From an uncultured Prevotellaceae bacterium (lineage in GTDB: Bacteria; Bacteroidota; Bacteroidia; Bacteroidales; Bacteroidaceae): a stretch of 64,000 bases of DNA. Of this stretch, positions 48,214 through 57,176 are shown one piece after another. Each line of letters starts with the position of its first letter. Position 1 is the stretch's first letter. The translations under genes were made by a program, and so were the position numbers. Location: NCBI GenBank assembly GCA_900316285.1, contig ONCG01000017.1, forward strand, positions 95,767 to 159,766, in the 5' to 3' direction. Below the pieces are notes generated by a model. The model saw only the letters and a program-made list of their open reading frames with translations. It was not told the origin of the DNA and did not search any database.

Positions 48214-49956
48214 TTATGCTTCTTCAGCAGCGGGCTCGACAGCGCGGAAACTGGCGAGGTCGTCCACTTGGAAGTTCTTGATGTAGGCAGCCTTGCCGAG
48301 CACGTCCTCTTCTGTCATGCGCACGTAGACGTTTGCCGACTTCTCGAACAACTCGGGACACTTGGCAGCGTCGCGGATGATGAGCAGCGACATCACAAGC
48401 TCGCAAGTCATGTCGTACAGACGACGAGCCAGGAAGTCGAAGGCATCCTGATTCTCCAGACCCTTTGCATAAGCGAGGGCCTCCTCGTAAACAGGAATCA
48501 ATCTCTCGATTCTCTCGAGAAGTTGAGAGTTGAGAGCGGAGAGTTGAGAGTTCTTAAGATCAGCCAGCATGTCCTTGATGTTGTTCAGCATGGTGCCGTT
48601 CGAGATGTAGCGGATGGCAGCGACCACCTGCAGCTGGGTCGTTCCCTCGTAGATGCTGAAGATGCGGGCGTCACGATAGAGACGCTGGCATTTGTACTCC
48701 ATGATGAAGCCCGAACCACCATGAATTGAGATGGCGTCGTAGGCATTCTGGTTGGCGTATTCCGAATTCATACCCTTGGCGAGTGGCGTGAAGGCATCGG
48801 CCAGACGCTGATACTTCTTCAGCTCCTGCTTCTCCTCGGGTGTGAGCTTACGGTCGCGCTCGATGTCCTCGAGGCACTTGTAGACGTCAACGTAGCAGGC
48901 GGTCTGATACAACAGCGAGCGGCCGGCATCAAGCTTTGCCTTCATGCGCGACAGCATGTCGTAGACGGCGGGGAAGTTGATAATCTTCTCACCGAACTGA
49001 GCACGCTCCTTAGCATAGGCCAGTCCTTCGTTGTAAGCCTCCTGCGAGAGACCAACGCTTTGAGCGGCGATGCCCAGACGGGCACCGTTCATCAGGGCCA
49101 TCACATACTTGATGAGACCCAAACGCGTGCTTCCGCAGAGCTCTGCCTTTGCGTTCTTATAGGTCAGCTCACACGTAGGCGAACCGTGGATACCCAGCTT
49201 GTGCTCGATGTGGCGCACGTTCACACCGCCGTTGCGCTTGTCGTAGATGAACATCGACAGGCCGCGTCCGTCCTTCGTTCCCTCTTCCGAACGGGCGAGT
49301 ACAAGGTGGATGTCTGAGTCGCCATTGGTGATGAAACGCTTCACACCGTTCAGACGCCAGCAGTTTTCCTTCTCATCGAACGTAGCCTTCAGCATCACGC
49401 GCTGCAGATCGGAACCTGCATCAGGCTCGGTGAGGTCCATCGACATGCCTTCGCCTGCACAGACACGGGGAATGTACTTCTGGCGCTGCTCCTCAGATCC
49501 GAACTCATAGAGCGTGTCGATACAGCTCTGCAACGACCAGATGTTCTGGAAACCGGCATCAGCAGCCGAGATGACTTCCGACAGCATCGAGAACACTGCG
49601 TTCGGCAGGTTCAGACCGCCGTAGCGGCGAGGCATCGAAACGCCCCACAGACCAGCCTTGCGGGTGGCATCGAGGTTTTCGAAAGTCTTGCTTGCATAAA
49701 CCATACGGCCGTTCTCAAGGTGCGGACCTTCCAGGTCGACGTCCTCCGAGTTCGGAGCGATGATGTTGGCAGCCACGTCACCAGTGATGTCGAGAATCTG
49801 CTTGTAGTTCTCGATGGCATCGCCCAGGTCAACGGGAGCATAGTCATATTCTTTCGCATCAGCGAAGCCTTTCTCTTTCAGCTCGACAATACGAGCCATG
49901 AGGGGATGGTTCAGGTAGAACCCGATCTCAGGATGATCGCTATAATAGTTTGCCAT
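48214..49956 (-). CDS. Acyl-CoA dehydrogenase
   Basis: A 580-residue flavoenzyme that oxidises an acyl-CoA and passes electrons to ETF. Motifs include MSMDLTEPDAGSDLQ (FAD/substrate site), GVKRFITNGDSD, KLGIHGSPTCELTYKNAK and SIHGGSGFIMEYKCQRLYRD. It is longer than the classical 380-residue enzymes because of an N-terminal extension and a C-terminal helical domain, as in the large ACAD subfamily of Bacteroidetes. The linker NSQLSALNSQL (near residue 470) is encoded by GTTGAGA repeats (48523-48553). It is the last gene of the etf operon. Substrate not determined. Confidence 0.92.
   Translation of the reverse strand: MANYYSDHPEIGFYLNHPLMARIVELKEKGFADAKEYDYAPVDLGDAIENYKQILDITGDVAANIIAPNSEDVDLEGPHLENGRMVYASKTFENLDATRKAGLWGVSMPRRYGGLNLPNAVFSMLSEVISAADAGFQNIWSLQSCIDTLYEFGSEEQRQKYIPRVCAGEGMSMDLTEPDAGSDLQRVMLKATFDEKENCWRLNGVKRFITNGDSDIHLVLARSEEGTKDGRGLSMFIYDKRNGGVNVRHIEHKLGIHGSPTCELTYKNAKAELCGSTRLGLIKYVMALMNGARLGIAAQSVGLSQEAYNEGLAYAKERAQFGEKIINFPAVYDMLSRMKAKLDAGRSLLYQTACYVDVYKCLEDIERDRKLTPEEKQELKKYQRLADAFTPLAKGMNSEYANQNAYDAISIHGGSGFIMEYKCQRLYRDARIFSIYEGTTQLQVVAAIRYISNGTMLNNIKDMLADLKNSQLSALNSQLLERIERLIPVYEEALAYAKGLENQDAFDFLARRLYDMTCELVMSLLIIRDAAKCPELFEKSANVYVRMTEEDVLGKAAYIKNFQVDDLASFRAVEPAAEEA
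48523..48553. repeat. GTTGAGA heptamers inside the acyl-CoA dehydrogenase gene
   Basis: On the plus strand GTTGAGA-GTTGAGA-GCGGAGA-GTTGAGA gives four consecutive heptamer units that read in frame as SQLSALNSQL on the coding strand. Confidence 0.8.
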
Positions 49957-49962
49957 ATTATC

Positions 49963-50148
49963 TTATTTGTTTTCTTGATTCTTCTTATAAATTCTTGCTC
50001 CTATTCTTGTGCCGACTACTGTACCACAAATATAAGCACAGAAGTTTACTAAAGCTGCAAGTTCATAATTACCTTTCGTATTAAGGAAATAGGATATACC
50101 GAGCAGAGCAATAGCACAGATAAACAGGAAATAATCTAATGCTTTCAT
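49963..50148 (-). CDS. Small two-helix membrane protein in the etf operon
   Basis: A 61-residue protein that I do not recognise. It has two hydrophobic helices (about residues 5-22 and 31-49, the second with small-residue motif GTVVGTRIGA) and a basic tail RIYKKNQENK. It sits one base after the etfA stop and 6 nt before the acyl-CoA dehydrogenase start, so it is co-translated with them. Its codons are more A+T-rich than the neighbours'. It may anchor the ETF/dehydrogenase complex to the membrane, or be a late insertion into the operon; both are guesses. Confidence 0.7.
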   Translation of the reverse strand: MKALDYFLFICAIALLGISYFLNTKGNYELAALVNFCAYICGTVVGTRIGARIYKKNQENK

Positions 50149-50149
50149 C

Positions 50150-51175
50150 TTACTTCGAGTTCTGCTTGTAGTACTTGATCAGCTTGGGCACAACCTCTTC
50201 CACAGTACCAACAATCACGTAGTCAGCGATGCGGTTGATGGGTGCATCGGGATCGCTGTTGATAGAGATGATGATACCCGAGTCCTGCATACCGGCGATG
50301 TGCTGAATCTGTCCAGAGATACCACAGGCGATGTATACCTTCGGATGAACGGTAACACCCGTCTGACCAATCTGGCGGTCGTGGTCGAGCCAACCAGCAT
50401 CGACGGCAGCGCGGCTACCACCCACCTCACCATGAAGAACCTTTGCCAACTGGAACAGCATGTCGAAGTTCTCCTTCGAACCCATGCCGTAACCACCTGC
50501 CACTACGATGGGAGCACCCTTCAGGTTGTGCTTGGCAGCTTCCACGTGGTGGTCGAGCACCTTCACCACGAAAGCCTCGGGCGAGACATACTTCGAAACC
50601 TCGGGATAGACCACTTCCTTCTTGCAGTCACCCTCGTAGAGTGCTTTCTGCATGACACCACTACGCACGGTAGCCATCTGAGGACGATGGTCGGGGTTCA
50701 CGATTGTTGCTACAATGTTTCCACCGAAGGCGGGACGAATCTGATAGAGCAGGTTCTCGTACACCTTGTCGTTCTTCTTGTCCTCGTACGGACCAATCTC
50801 CAATTCCGTGCAGTCAGCAGTAAGACCAGAGGTCAGCGACGACGACACACGGGGACCGAGGTCACGTCCAATCACCGTTGCACCCATCAGACAAATCTGC
50901 GGCTGCTCCTCCTTGAAGAGGTTCACCATGATATCAGTGTGAGGAGCCGACGTGTAGGGGAACAGTCCCTCACCGTCGAAGACAAACAGCTTGTCGACGC
51001 CGTAAGGCAGAATCTGATCTTCCACCTTGCCCTTGATGCCTGTTCCGGCCACAACAGCGTGCAGTTCCACTCCGAGTTCATTGGCGAGCTTACGACCCTT
51101 GGTCAGCAGCTCTTGAGATACTTCCTGTACCTGAGTACCTTCTATTTCGCAATATACAAATACGTTGTTAGCCAT
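50150..51175 (-). CDS. etfA: Electron transfer flavoprotein subunit alpha
   Basis: A 341-residue subunit that carries FAD and, with EtfB, takes electrons from the acyl-CoA dehydrogenase encoded downstream. The N-terminal domain (VFVYCEIEGTQVQEV) resembles EtfB. The C-terminal FAD domain shows GAPIVVAGGYGMGSKENF, VDAGWLDHDRQIGQTGVTV, YIACGISGQIQHIAGM and INSDPDAPINRIADYVIVG. Six nt separate it from etfB. No fused ferredoxin domain is present. Confidence 0.95.
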   Translation of the reverse strand: MANNVFVYCEIEGTQVQEVSQELLTKGRKLANELGVELHAVVAGTGIKGKVEDQILPYGVDKLFVFDGEGLFPYTSAPHTDIMVNLFKEEQPQICLMGATVIGRDLGPRVSSSLTSGLTADCTELEIGPYEDKKNDKVYENLLYQIRPAFGGNIVATIVNPDHRPQMATVRSGVMQKALYEGDCKKEVVYPEVSKYVSPEAFVVKVLDHHVEAAKHNLKGAPIVVAGGYGMGSKENFDMLFQLAKVLHGEVGGSRAAVDAGWLDHDRQIGQTGVTVHPKVYIACGISGQIQHIAGMQDSGIIISINSDPDAPINRIADYVIVGTVEEVVPKLIKYYKQNSK

Positions 51176-51181
51176 ATCTCT

Positions 51182-52054
51182 TTAACCAATAATCTTCTCG
51201 TCCAACAATTCTTTGATCATTCCCTCGATATCAGCATCAGAAGCCGTCAAAGTCTTCGACTCCTTTGCTTGGAACACGATGTTCTTCACGGCCTTCACCT
51301 TCGTAGGTGAACCAGCCAGACCACACTGGTTGGGATCGCCATCCACGTCGGCCACACTCCACTGGTTCAGCGTCAGGTCAGGACGCTCCTCGTAGAGATA
51401 GTCGTATGCAGTACCCTCGGCGGGACGCTCCATCGGACACGTCGCACGCTTGTACTTCATCACCAGCTTGGCGTTCTGCGGACGGCAGGGAGCAGCGCTT
51501 CCGTTCACCGTCACCACCACGGGCAGCGGAGCCTCTACGGTCTCCACACCACCGTCGATGACGCGCTTGATAGTTGCCTTGCCATTCTCTACGCTGAGGA
51601 TTTCCTCTGCATAAGTCACCTGGTTGAGGCCGAGTTTCTGAGCCACCTGCGGGCCCACCTGAGCCGTATCGCCGTCGATGGCCTGGCGACCACCGATCAC
51701 CATGTCGACATCACCAATCTTCTTGATGGCCGTTGCCAGCGCATACGAGGTGGCCAGCGTGTCGGCGCCTGCAAAGAGGCGGTCGGTGAGCAGCCAACCA
51801 GTGTCGGCGCCGCGATAAAGACCTTGACGGATGATTTCACCTGCACGCGGAGGACCCATCGTGAGGATTCCTACTGTAGAGCCTGGATGCTGTTCTTTCA
51901 AGCGAAGAGCCTGCTCCAAGGCGTTCAAATCTTCTGGGTTGAAGATGGCGGGAAGGGCAGCGCGATTCACTGTACCTTCAGCGGTCATCGCATCCTTACC
52001 CACGTTTCGGGTGTCTGGCACTTGCTTGGCCAGCACAACAATTTTTAATGCCAT
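51182..52054 (-). CDS. etfB: Electron transfer flavoprotein subunit beta
   Basis: A 290-residue subunit. It has the usual MALKIVVLAKQVPDT start, NPEDLNALEQALRLKE, GGRQAIDGDTAQVGPQVAQ, and a C-terminal arm with DADIEGMIKELL. It binds a second nucleotide or flavin. It heads the operon etfB-etfA-small membrane protein-acyl-CoA dehydrogenase and has a consensus promoter. Whether this ETF is a simple or a bifurcating one cannot be settled by eye; the dehydrogenase pairing allows either. Confidence 0.95.
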   Translation of the reverse strand: MALKIVVLAKQVPDTRNVGKDAMTAEGTVNRAALPAIFNPEDLNALEQALRLKEQHPGSTVGILTMGPPRAGEIIRQGLYRGADTGWLLTDRLFAGADTLATSYALATAIKKIGDVDMVIGGRQAIDGDTAQVGPQVAQKLGLNQVTYAEEILSVENGKATIKRVIDGGVETVEAPLPVVVTVNGSAAPCRPQNAKLVMKYKRATCPMERPAEGTAYDYLYEERPDLTLNQWSVADVDGDPNQCGLAGSPTKVKAVKNIVFQAKESKTLTASDADIEGMIKELLDEKIIG

Positions 52055-52093
52055 AAATATAATATGTTATAACTCAATCTCGTTAAAGCGGTG

Positions 52094-52125
52094 CAAAATT
52101 ACACTTTTTTCGTCTGCTGACCAAA
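52094..52125 (-). promoter_or_regulatory. Promoter of the etf operon
   Basis: On the minus strand TTTG (52122-52125), a 20-nt spacer and TAATTTTG (52094-52101); start codon 40 nt further on. Confidence 0.8.
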
Positions 52126-52173
52126 AGAAACGTCAAAAAACGCACAAAAATGAATCGATTGTGCACATTTTTA

Positions 52174-52213
52174 TTTGTTTGTGCAGATATTTCCAACTAT
52201 TTTTGTACTTTTG
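52174..52213 (+). promoter_or_regulatory. Promoter of ddh
   Basis: TACTTTTG (52206-52213) is a fitting -7 element 37 nt before the ddh start codon. TTTG occurs at 52174-52177 and at 52178-52181, so the spacer is 24-28 nt, longer than usual. Confidence 0.55.
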
Positions 52214-52250
52214 CATGACAAATCTGTAAACCCACAAAACTATCAGAGAC

Positions 52251-53150
52251 ATGAAGAAAATTAGAGCCGCCGTAGTAGGCTACGGCAACATCGGACGCTT
52301 CACGGTGGAGGCACTGGAAGCTGCAAAAGATTTTGAAATCGCTGGTGTCGTGCGCCGTAAGGGTGCCGAGGACAAGCCTCTGGAGCTCACTCCGTATGAG
52401 GTGGTGAGCGACATTCGCGAACTGAAAGACGTAGATGTGGCCATCCTTGCCACGCCCACCCGTTCGTGTGAGGAATATGCCAAGCAAATCTTGCCGTTGG
52501 GTATCAATACCGTCGACTCGTTCGACATTCATACCAACATTCGCGGCTATCGCGAGCGACTCATGGAGGTCTGCAAGCAGACGGGGACCGTGGCTATTAT
52601 TGCCGCCGGTTGGGACCCGGGCAGCGACAGTATCGTGCGCACGCTCATGCAGAGTCTCGCCCCGAAGGGCTTGAGCTATACCAATTTCGGCCCTGGAATG
52701 TCGATGGGTCACTCGGTATGTGTACGTTCGAAGGAGGGCGTGAAGAATGCTCTGTCGGTGACCATTCCACTCGGCGAGGGCATTCATCGCCGCATGGTTT
52801 ATGTGGAGTTGGAGGACGGCGCCCGTCTCGAGGACGTCACCGCAGCCATCAAGGCCGATCCCTACTTCGCTAATGATGAGACGCATGTGTTTGCTGTGGC
52901 CAGCGTCGACGATGTGCGCGACATGGGTCACGGCGTGAACCTCGTGCGCAAGGGCGTCAGTGGAAAGACGCAAAACCAGCGTTTCGAGTTCAATATGCAG
53001 ATTAACAACCCAGCCCTCACGGCTCAGGTGTTGGTGAATGTGGCTCGTGCATCGCTGCGTCAGCAGCCTGGCTGCTACACGATGGTCGAACTGCCTGTCA
53101 TCGACATGTTGCCCGGCGAGCGTGCCGACCTCATCGAACATCTCGTGTAA
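52251..53150 (+). CDS. ddh: meso-Diaminopimelate dehydrogenase
   Basis: A 299-residue NADPH enzyme that makes meso-diaminopimelate from tetrahydrodipicolinate and ammonia in one step, bypassing the acyl pathways. The N-terminal Rossmann motif is AAVVGYGNIGRFTVEAL. Later signatures are TPTRSCEEYA, NTVDSFDIHTNIRGYRE, AAGWDPGSDSIVRTLM and NFGPGMSMGHSV. Length is standard. Together with asd at the left end it supplies lysine and peptidoglycan precursor. The enzyme is typical of Prevotella and other Bacteroidales, among others. Confidence 0.96.
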   Translation: MKKIRAAVVGYGNIGRFTVEALEAAKDFEIAGVVRRKGAEDKPLELTPYEVVSDIRELKDVDVAILATPTRSCEEYAKQILPLGINTVDSFDIHTNIRGYRERLMEVCKQTGTVAIIAAGWDPGSDSIVRTLMQSLAPKGLSYTNFGPGMSMGHSVCVRSKEGVKNALSVTIPLGEGIHRRMVYVELEDGARLEDVTAAIKADPYFANDETHVFAVASVDDVRDMGHGVNLVRKGVSGKTQNQRFEFNMQINNPALTAQVLVNVARASLRQQPGCYTMVELPVIDMLPGERADLIEHLV

Positions 53151-53188
53151 GCTCTCTTGTTCTATCCTAAAGCCCCATCGTCCTCGAT

Positions 53189-54952
53189 ATGAAAAAAGTC
53201 CTTCGGCGATTCTTAGCCCTCGTTGTCTTCGTGATGGTCGGCAGCATGCTGCCACTGACCATTGCTGCGCAGACAGGTTTTGACGACCTGCCTGACCCCA
53301 CCGCTGACGCCAAACAGCCGACGGGGGTGGGCGATGCGCTGCCCGTGACCATCGACAACACGCCCGACTCTATCGCAAAGGCTTTGATGTCGCGGCCCGC
53401 ACCCGGTTCCACTCGTGAGGGCGACAACCCCGTGCTGTTCCTTATCGGCAATTCTACGATGCGCAACGGCACTCGTGGCGATGGCTCCAATGGTCAGTGG
53501 GGTTGGGGATTCTATGCCTCGCAGTTCTTCAACGGACGGAAAATCTCCGTGGAGAATCAGGCGCTGGGCGGCATGTCTACTCGCACGTTCTACACCGACC
53601 TCTGGCCGGCTGTGCGCGAGGCGCTGCAGCCTGGCGACTGGGTGCTGGTCTCCATCGGTCACAACGATGGTGGTGAGTTCTTCGACCAGAGACGAGCGCG
53701 TGCGGTCATTCCCGGATTGGATCCCGACACGATGATCGTCGGCTTCAACCAACGCACGCAACGTCAGGACACCGTTTACAGCTACGGCAATTACATCCGT
53801 CGCTACGTTAGCGAGATACGCGCCAAGGGGGCACATCCTATCCTGATGTCGCTCACGCCGCGCGATGCCTTCGATGAAGACGGGCACATCATCCGCAAGC
53901 CTCAGTCGCAGTGGCTGGCTACCCTGTCGGCGGAACTCGATGTGCCGTATGTGGACTTAAACGACATCTCTGGGTGTAAACTCGACTGCTACAGCCGCTG
54001 GAAAGAAAAGTATCACTTCTTTGGCGACCAGATTCACACCTCGCACTTCGGGGCACTGATGAATGCACGCTCGGCTGCCGAGGGTCTGATGGCATGCCAG
54101 CATCCCTCGCTGGCACCGCTTAAGGCGATGATGCTGAACGTGGAGCCAGAGTGCTATCAGACGAGTCAGCCGAGTCAGACCAGTCCGACCCATCCGACAG
54201 TCTTCTTCACGGGCGACTCCACGGTGAAGAATTCTGACAACGACGATAACGGAATGTGGGGTTGGGCAGCGCTGGCAGGTGAGGTGTTCGACGAGTCGAA
54301 GATTAACCTCGTCAATGCAGCCCGTGCCGGACGCTCCACGCGCTCGTTCATCCGCGAGGGCCTCTGGGAGAAGGTCTACAACTCCTTGCAGCCTGGTGAC
54401 TACGTGCTCATTGAGTTTGGTCATAACGATATCTGTTCCATCACCGACCCGAAGGAGCGAGGTGTGATAGCCGCAACAGCCGACACCTGCCACGTCTACA
54501 AGATGGAGAAGGACGGCCGCTTCGAGGTGGTCTATAGCTTCGGTTGGTATCTGAAGAAGATGATCGACGACACGCGCGAGAAGGGCGCCACGCCCATCCT
54601 CGTCTCGCTGACGCCGCGCAACGAGTGGCCTGGCGGACGTGTCGAGCGTCGCAACGACAGCTATGGCCGTTGGTATCGTGAAGTGATCGACGCCACGGGT
54701 GTCGACTTCCTCGATTTGCACAACCTGTCGGCCGACGTGCTCGACCGCGAGTTTGCCGTGAAGCGCTTGCCGAAAAACAAGGAAAAGGCGAAGGCTCGCA
54801 TCGCGAAAATCAAGGAACTCTGTGGCAACCGCTATTTCAAGAAGGACCACACCCATGCCTCGAAGGCTGGTGCACGGCTCAACGCACAGAGCGTGGCCCG
54901 TGGCCTGCGCGAGATGCAGAGTCCGCTGGCTGCCTATCTGCTGAACCCATAA
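53189..54952 (+). CDS. Secreted protein with two SGNH/rhamnogalacturonan acetylesterase-type domains
   Basis: A 587-residue exported protein (signal segment to about residue 28). Two GDSL/SGNH hydrolase domains follow one another. The first (about 80-310) has FLIGNSTMRNG with Ser89, block III VSIGHNDGGEF and the DxxH box DQIHTSHFGA. The second (about 335-585) has FFTGDSTVKNS, IEFGHNDICSI and DHTHASKAGA. Both keep the catalytic Ser, Asn and Asp-His and resemble family CE12, which deacetylates rhamnogalacturonan and related pectins. The first domain reads GNS instead of GDS at block I. The tandem form is uncommon to my knowledge. It lies 38 nt after ddh; no other polysaccharide-use genes are near. 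Confidence 0.88.
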   Translation: MKKVLRRFLALVVFVMVGSMLPLTIAAQTGFDDLPDPTADAKQPTGVGDALPVTIDNTPDSIAKALMSRPAPGSTREGDNPVLFLIGNSTMRNGTRGDGSNGQWGWGFYASQFFNGRKISVENQALGGMSTRTFYTDLWPAVREALQPGDWVLVSIGHNDGGEFFDQRRARAVIPGLDPDTMIVGFNQRTQRQDTVYSYGNYIRRYVSEIRAKGAHPILMSLTPRDAFDEDGHIIRKPQSQWLATLSAELDVPYVDLNDISGCKLDCYSRWKEKYHFFGDQIHTSHFGALMNARSAAEGLMACQHPSLAPLKAMMLNVEPECYQTSQPSQTSPTHPTVFFTGDSTVKNSDNDDNGMWGWAALAGEVFDESKINLVNAARAGRSTRSFIREGLWEKVYNSLQPGDYVLIEFGHNDICSITDPKERGVIAATADTCHVYKMEKDGRFEVVYSFGWYLKKMIDDTREKGATPILVSLTPRNEWPGGRVERRNDSYGRWYREVIDATGVDFLDLHNLSADVLDREFAVKRLPKNKEKAKARIAKIKELCGNRYFKKDHTHASKAGARLNAQSVARGLREMQSPLAAYLLNP

Positions 54953-55018
54953 GGCCCCAAAAGCCCCTCAGGACCTTCAAGTCCTTACCGGCCCTAAACC
55001 CTATTTCTGCTACAAGCA

Positions 55019-56941
55019 ATGATTGACAGACAAACCGTAGAGAGAATCAAGGACGCCGCCAATATCGTAGAGGTAGTGTCGGAGTTTGTGACACTCAAGA
55101 AGAGTGGCGCAAACTATAAGGGCTTGTGTCCGTTCCACAACGAGAAAACACCGTCGTTCATGGTGTCGCCAGCCCGAAACACCTGTCATTGTTTTGGATG
55201 CGGCAAGGGCGGAAACCCCATCTCGTTCATCATGGAGCACGAGCAGATGACCTATCCCGAGGCACTGCGCTGGCTGGCCAATAAATACCACATCGAGATT
55301 CAGGAGCGCGAGCTAACCGACGAGGAGAAGCGCGAACAGTCGGAGCGCGAGTCGATGTTCATCGTGAACGAATACGCGATGGAGTATTTCGAGGATATGC
55401 TGCACAACCACCCCGACGGCGTGGCTATTGGCAAACAGTACTTCCGGCAGCGTGGCATCCGCGACGACATCATCCGCAAGTTCCAGCTGGGCTACGACCC
55501 TGCCGACCGCTTTGCCTTCGCGCGTGCGGCCATGAAGAAAGGCTACAAGGCAGAGTTCATTGAGAAGGTGGGCATTTGTTATAAGAACGACCGCGGCGAC
55601 CTCATCGACCGCTATGCCGGCCGTGTCATCTTCCCGTGGATAGGCATCTCTGGAAAGGTGGTGGGCTTCGGCGGTCGTAAGCTCGATGCCGCCACGAAGG
55701 GCGTGCAGCAGAAGTATGTGAACTCACCCGACTCCGAAATCTATCATAAAGACCGCGAGCTCTACGGACTCTATCAGGCCAAGCGCGCCATCGCGAAGGA
55801 AGACTGCGTCTACATGGTGGAAGGCTACACTGATGTCATCGCTATGCATCAGGCGGGCATCGAGAACGTCGTCGCCAACTCCGGCACGGCACTCTCGAAT
55901 CATCAGATCAGCATCCTGCATCGCTTCACGTCGAACATCATCCTGCTCTACGACGGCGATGAGGCCGGCATCCATGCTGCCCTGCGCGGTACCGATATGT
56001 TGCTCGCTGAAGGCATGAACCTGAAAGTGCTGTTGCTGCCTAACGGTGAGGACCCCGACTCCTTCGCCCGCAAGCACACTGCCAGCGACTTCCGTCAGTA
56101 CATCGAGGAGCACCAAGCCGACTTCATACAGTTCAAGACCGACCTCTTGTTGCGCAACGAACGCGACCCGTTGAAGCGTGCCAACGCCATCAACTCCATC
56201 GTGCAGAGCATCTCAATGGTAGTGAACCCCATTCTCCGCGACACCTATCTACATGACTGCTCGCAGCGCATGGGTATTGCTGAGGCTACGCTCATCAGTC
56301 AGATGAATAAGTTCATCCGCGAGCGCAAGGGACAGCAGGAAGTGCGCCCTGTGCCGCAGGAGCGGCCGCAGCAGCCCGTCAGCCAGCCAAAGGCGGAGAA
56401 GACAGGACCCTCGCCCGTCGAGCAGATGATCATCCAGCACATCATCCGTCACGGAGAGAAGGTGGTGTTCGAGAATGTGGCCGCTGAGGATGGCAATACC
56501 TACAACCTCAGCATCGCACAGTTCATCAAGATCAACCTGAGTGTCGACGGACTGTCGTTCAGTAACGAGCTCTACAACCAGATTCTCAGCGAGGCGGTGG
56601 CCCATAGTGCCGACCCGGGATTCGTTGCCGAGCGATACTTCATCAACCACGATGACATCAATATCAGTCGCCTCGCCACCGAGATGGCGATGGACAAAAT
56701 ACCGCTTGCCGAGAGCCAGCAGCCGCGAAACGATGTGGAGACGCTGCGCCAGCGCACTCAACACCTGGTGCTCGACTTCCGCATGGACTACCTCGACCGC
56801 CGGCTAAAAGAGATTCGTCGTGAGATAGCCGCAGCCACCAACGATGCCCAACGCTTGCAGCAGCTCATGGAGGACTTCAAAGACCACTCCGAGCTCCGCA
56901 ACGCCCTCGCCCGCAAACTCGGTAGCAACATCATCTTATAG
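55019..56941 (+). CDS. dnaG: DNA primase
   Basis: A 640-residue enzyme that makes RNA primers at the replication fork. The N-terminal zinc-binding domain has CPFHNEKTPSF and CHCFGCGKGG. The TOPRIM core has VEGYTDVIAMHQAG, ANSGTALS and LLYDGDEAGI. The C-terminal part (from about 430) has a Gln/Pro-rich linker with RPQQPVSQPKAEK and a helicase-interaction domain. The start is placed at ATG 55019, which gives the usual MIDRQTVERIKDAANIVEVV. The gene stands alone, not in the rpsU-dnaG-rpoD operon of proteobacteria. Confidence 0.97.
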   Translation: MIDRQTVERIKDAANIVEVVSEFVTLKKSGANYKGLCPFHNEKTPSFMVSPARNTCHCFGCGKGGNPISFIMEHEQMTYPEALRWLANKYHIEIQERELTDEEKREQSERESMFIVNEYAMEYFEDMLHNHPDGVAIGKQYFRQRGIRDDIIRKFQLGYDPADRFAFARAAMKKGYKAEFIEKVGICYKNDRGDLIDRYAGRVIFPWIGISGKVVGFGGRKLDAATKGVQQKYVNSPDSEIYHKDRELYGLYQAKRAIAKEDCVYMVEGYTDVIAMHQAGIENVVANSGTALSNHQISILHRFTSNIILLYDGDEAGIHAALRGTDMLLAEGMNLKVLLLPNGEDPDSFARKHTASDFRQYIEEHQADFIQFKTDLLLRNERDPLKRANAINSIVQSISMVVNPILRDTYLHDCSQRMGIAEATLISQMNKFIRERKGQQEVRPVPQERPQQPVSQPKAEKTGPSPVEQMIIQHIIRHGEKVVFENVAAEDGNTYNLSIAQFIKINLSVDGLSFSNELYNQILSEAVAHSADPGFVAERYFINHDDINISRLATEMAMDKIPLAESQQPRNDVETLRQRTQHLVLDFRMDYLDRRLKEIRREIAAATNDAQRLQQLMEDFKDHSELRNALARKLGSNIIL

Positions 56942-57141
56942 GAACTCGACGCTCTGCGTTCTCTTTACTGCTCATAGATTCCTCTGATTACTCAGAAAAA
57001 CTGCGTGGCTCTGCGTGAGGATTTCATCGGAAAGAAATTACAAGGAATTGCCAGAAATTTCATCCTGAAATGAGATGTTTAGGAACTGCCCCTATAGTTC
57101 GAGGTTACAACTTGCATCTCATGCAGTCGAGGGAAATCAAA

Positions 57142-57172
57142 ACTCTCAACTATAAACTCTCAACTCTCAACT
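57142..57172. repeat. CTCAACT heptamers before cls
   Basis: AACTCTCAACTATAAACTCT then CAACTCTCAACTATA, a GTTGAGA-family simple repeat ending 5 nt before the cls start codon. The upstream part of this 235-nt gap holds short TCTGCGT direct repeats and no gene. Confidence 0.75.
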
Positions 57173-57176
57173 ATAC

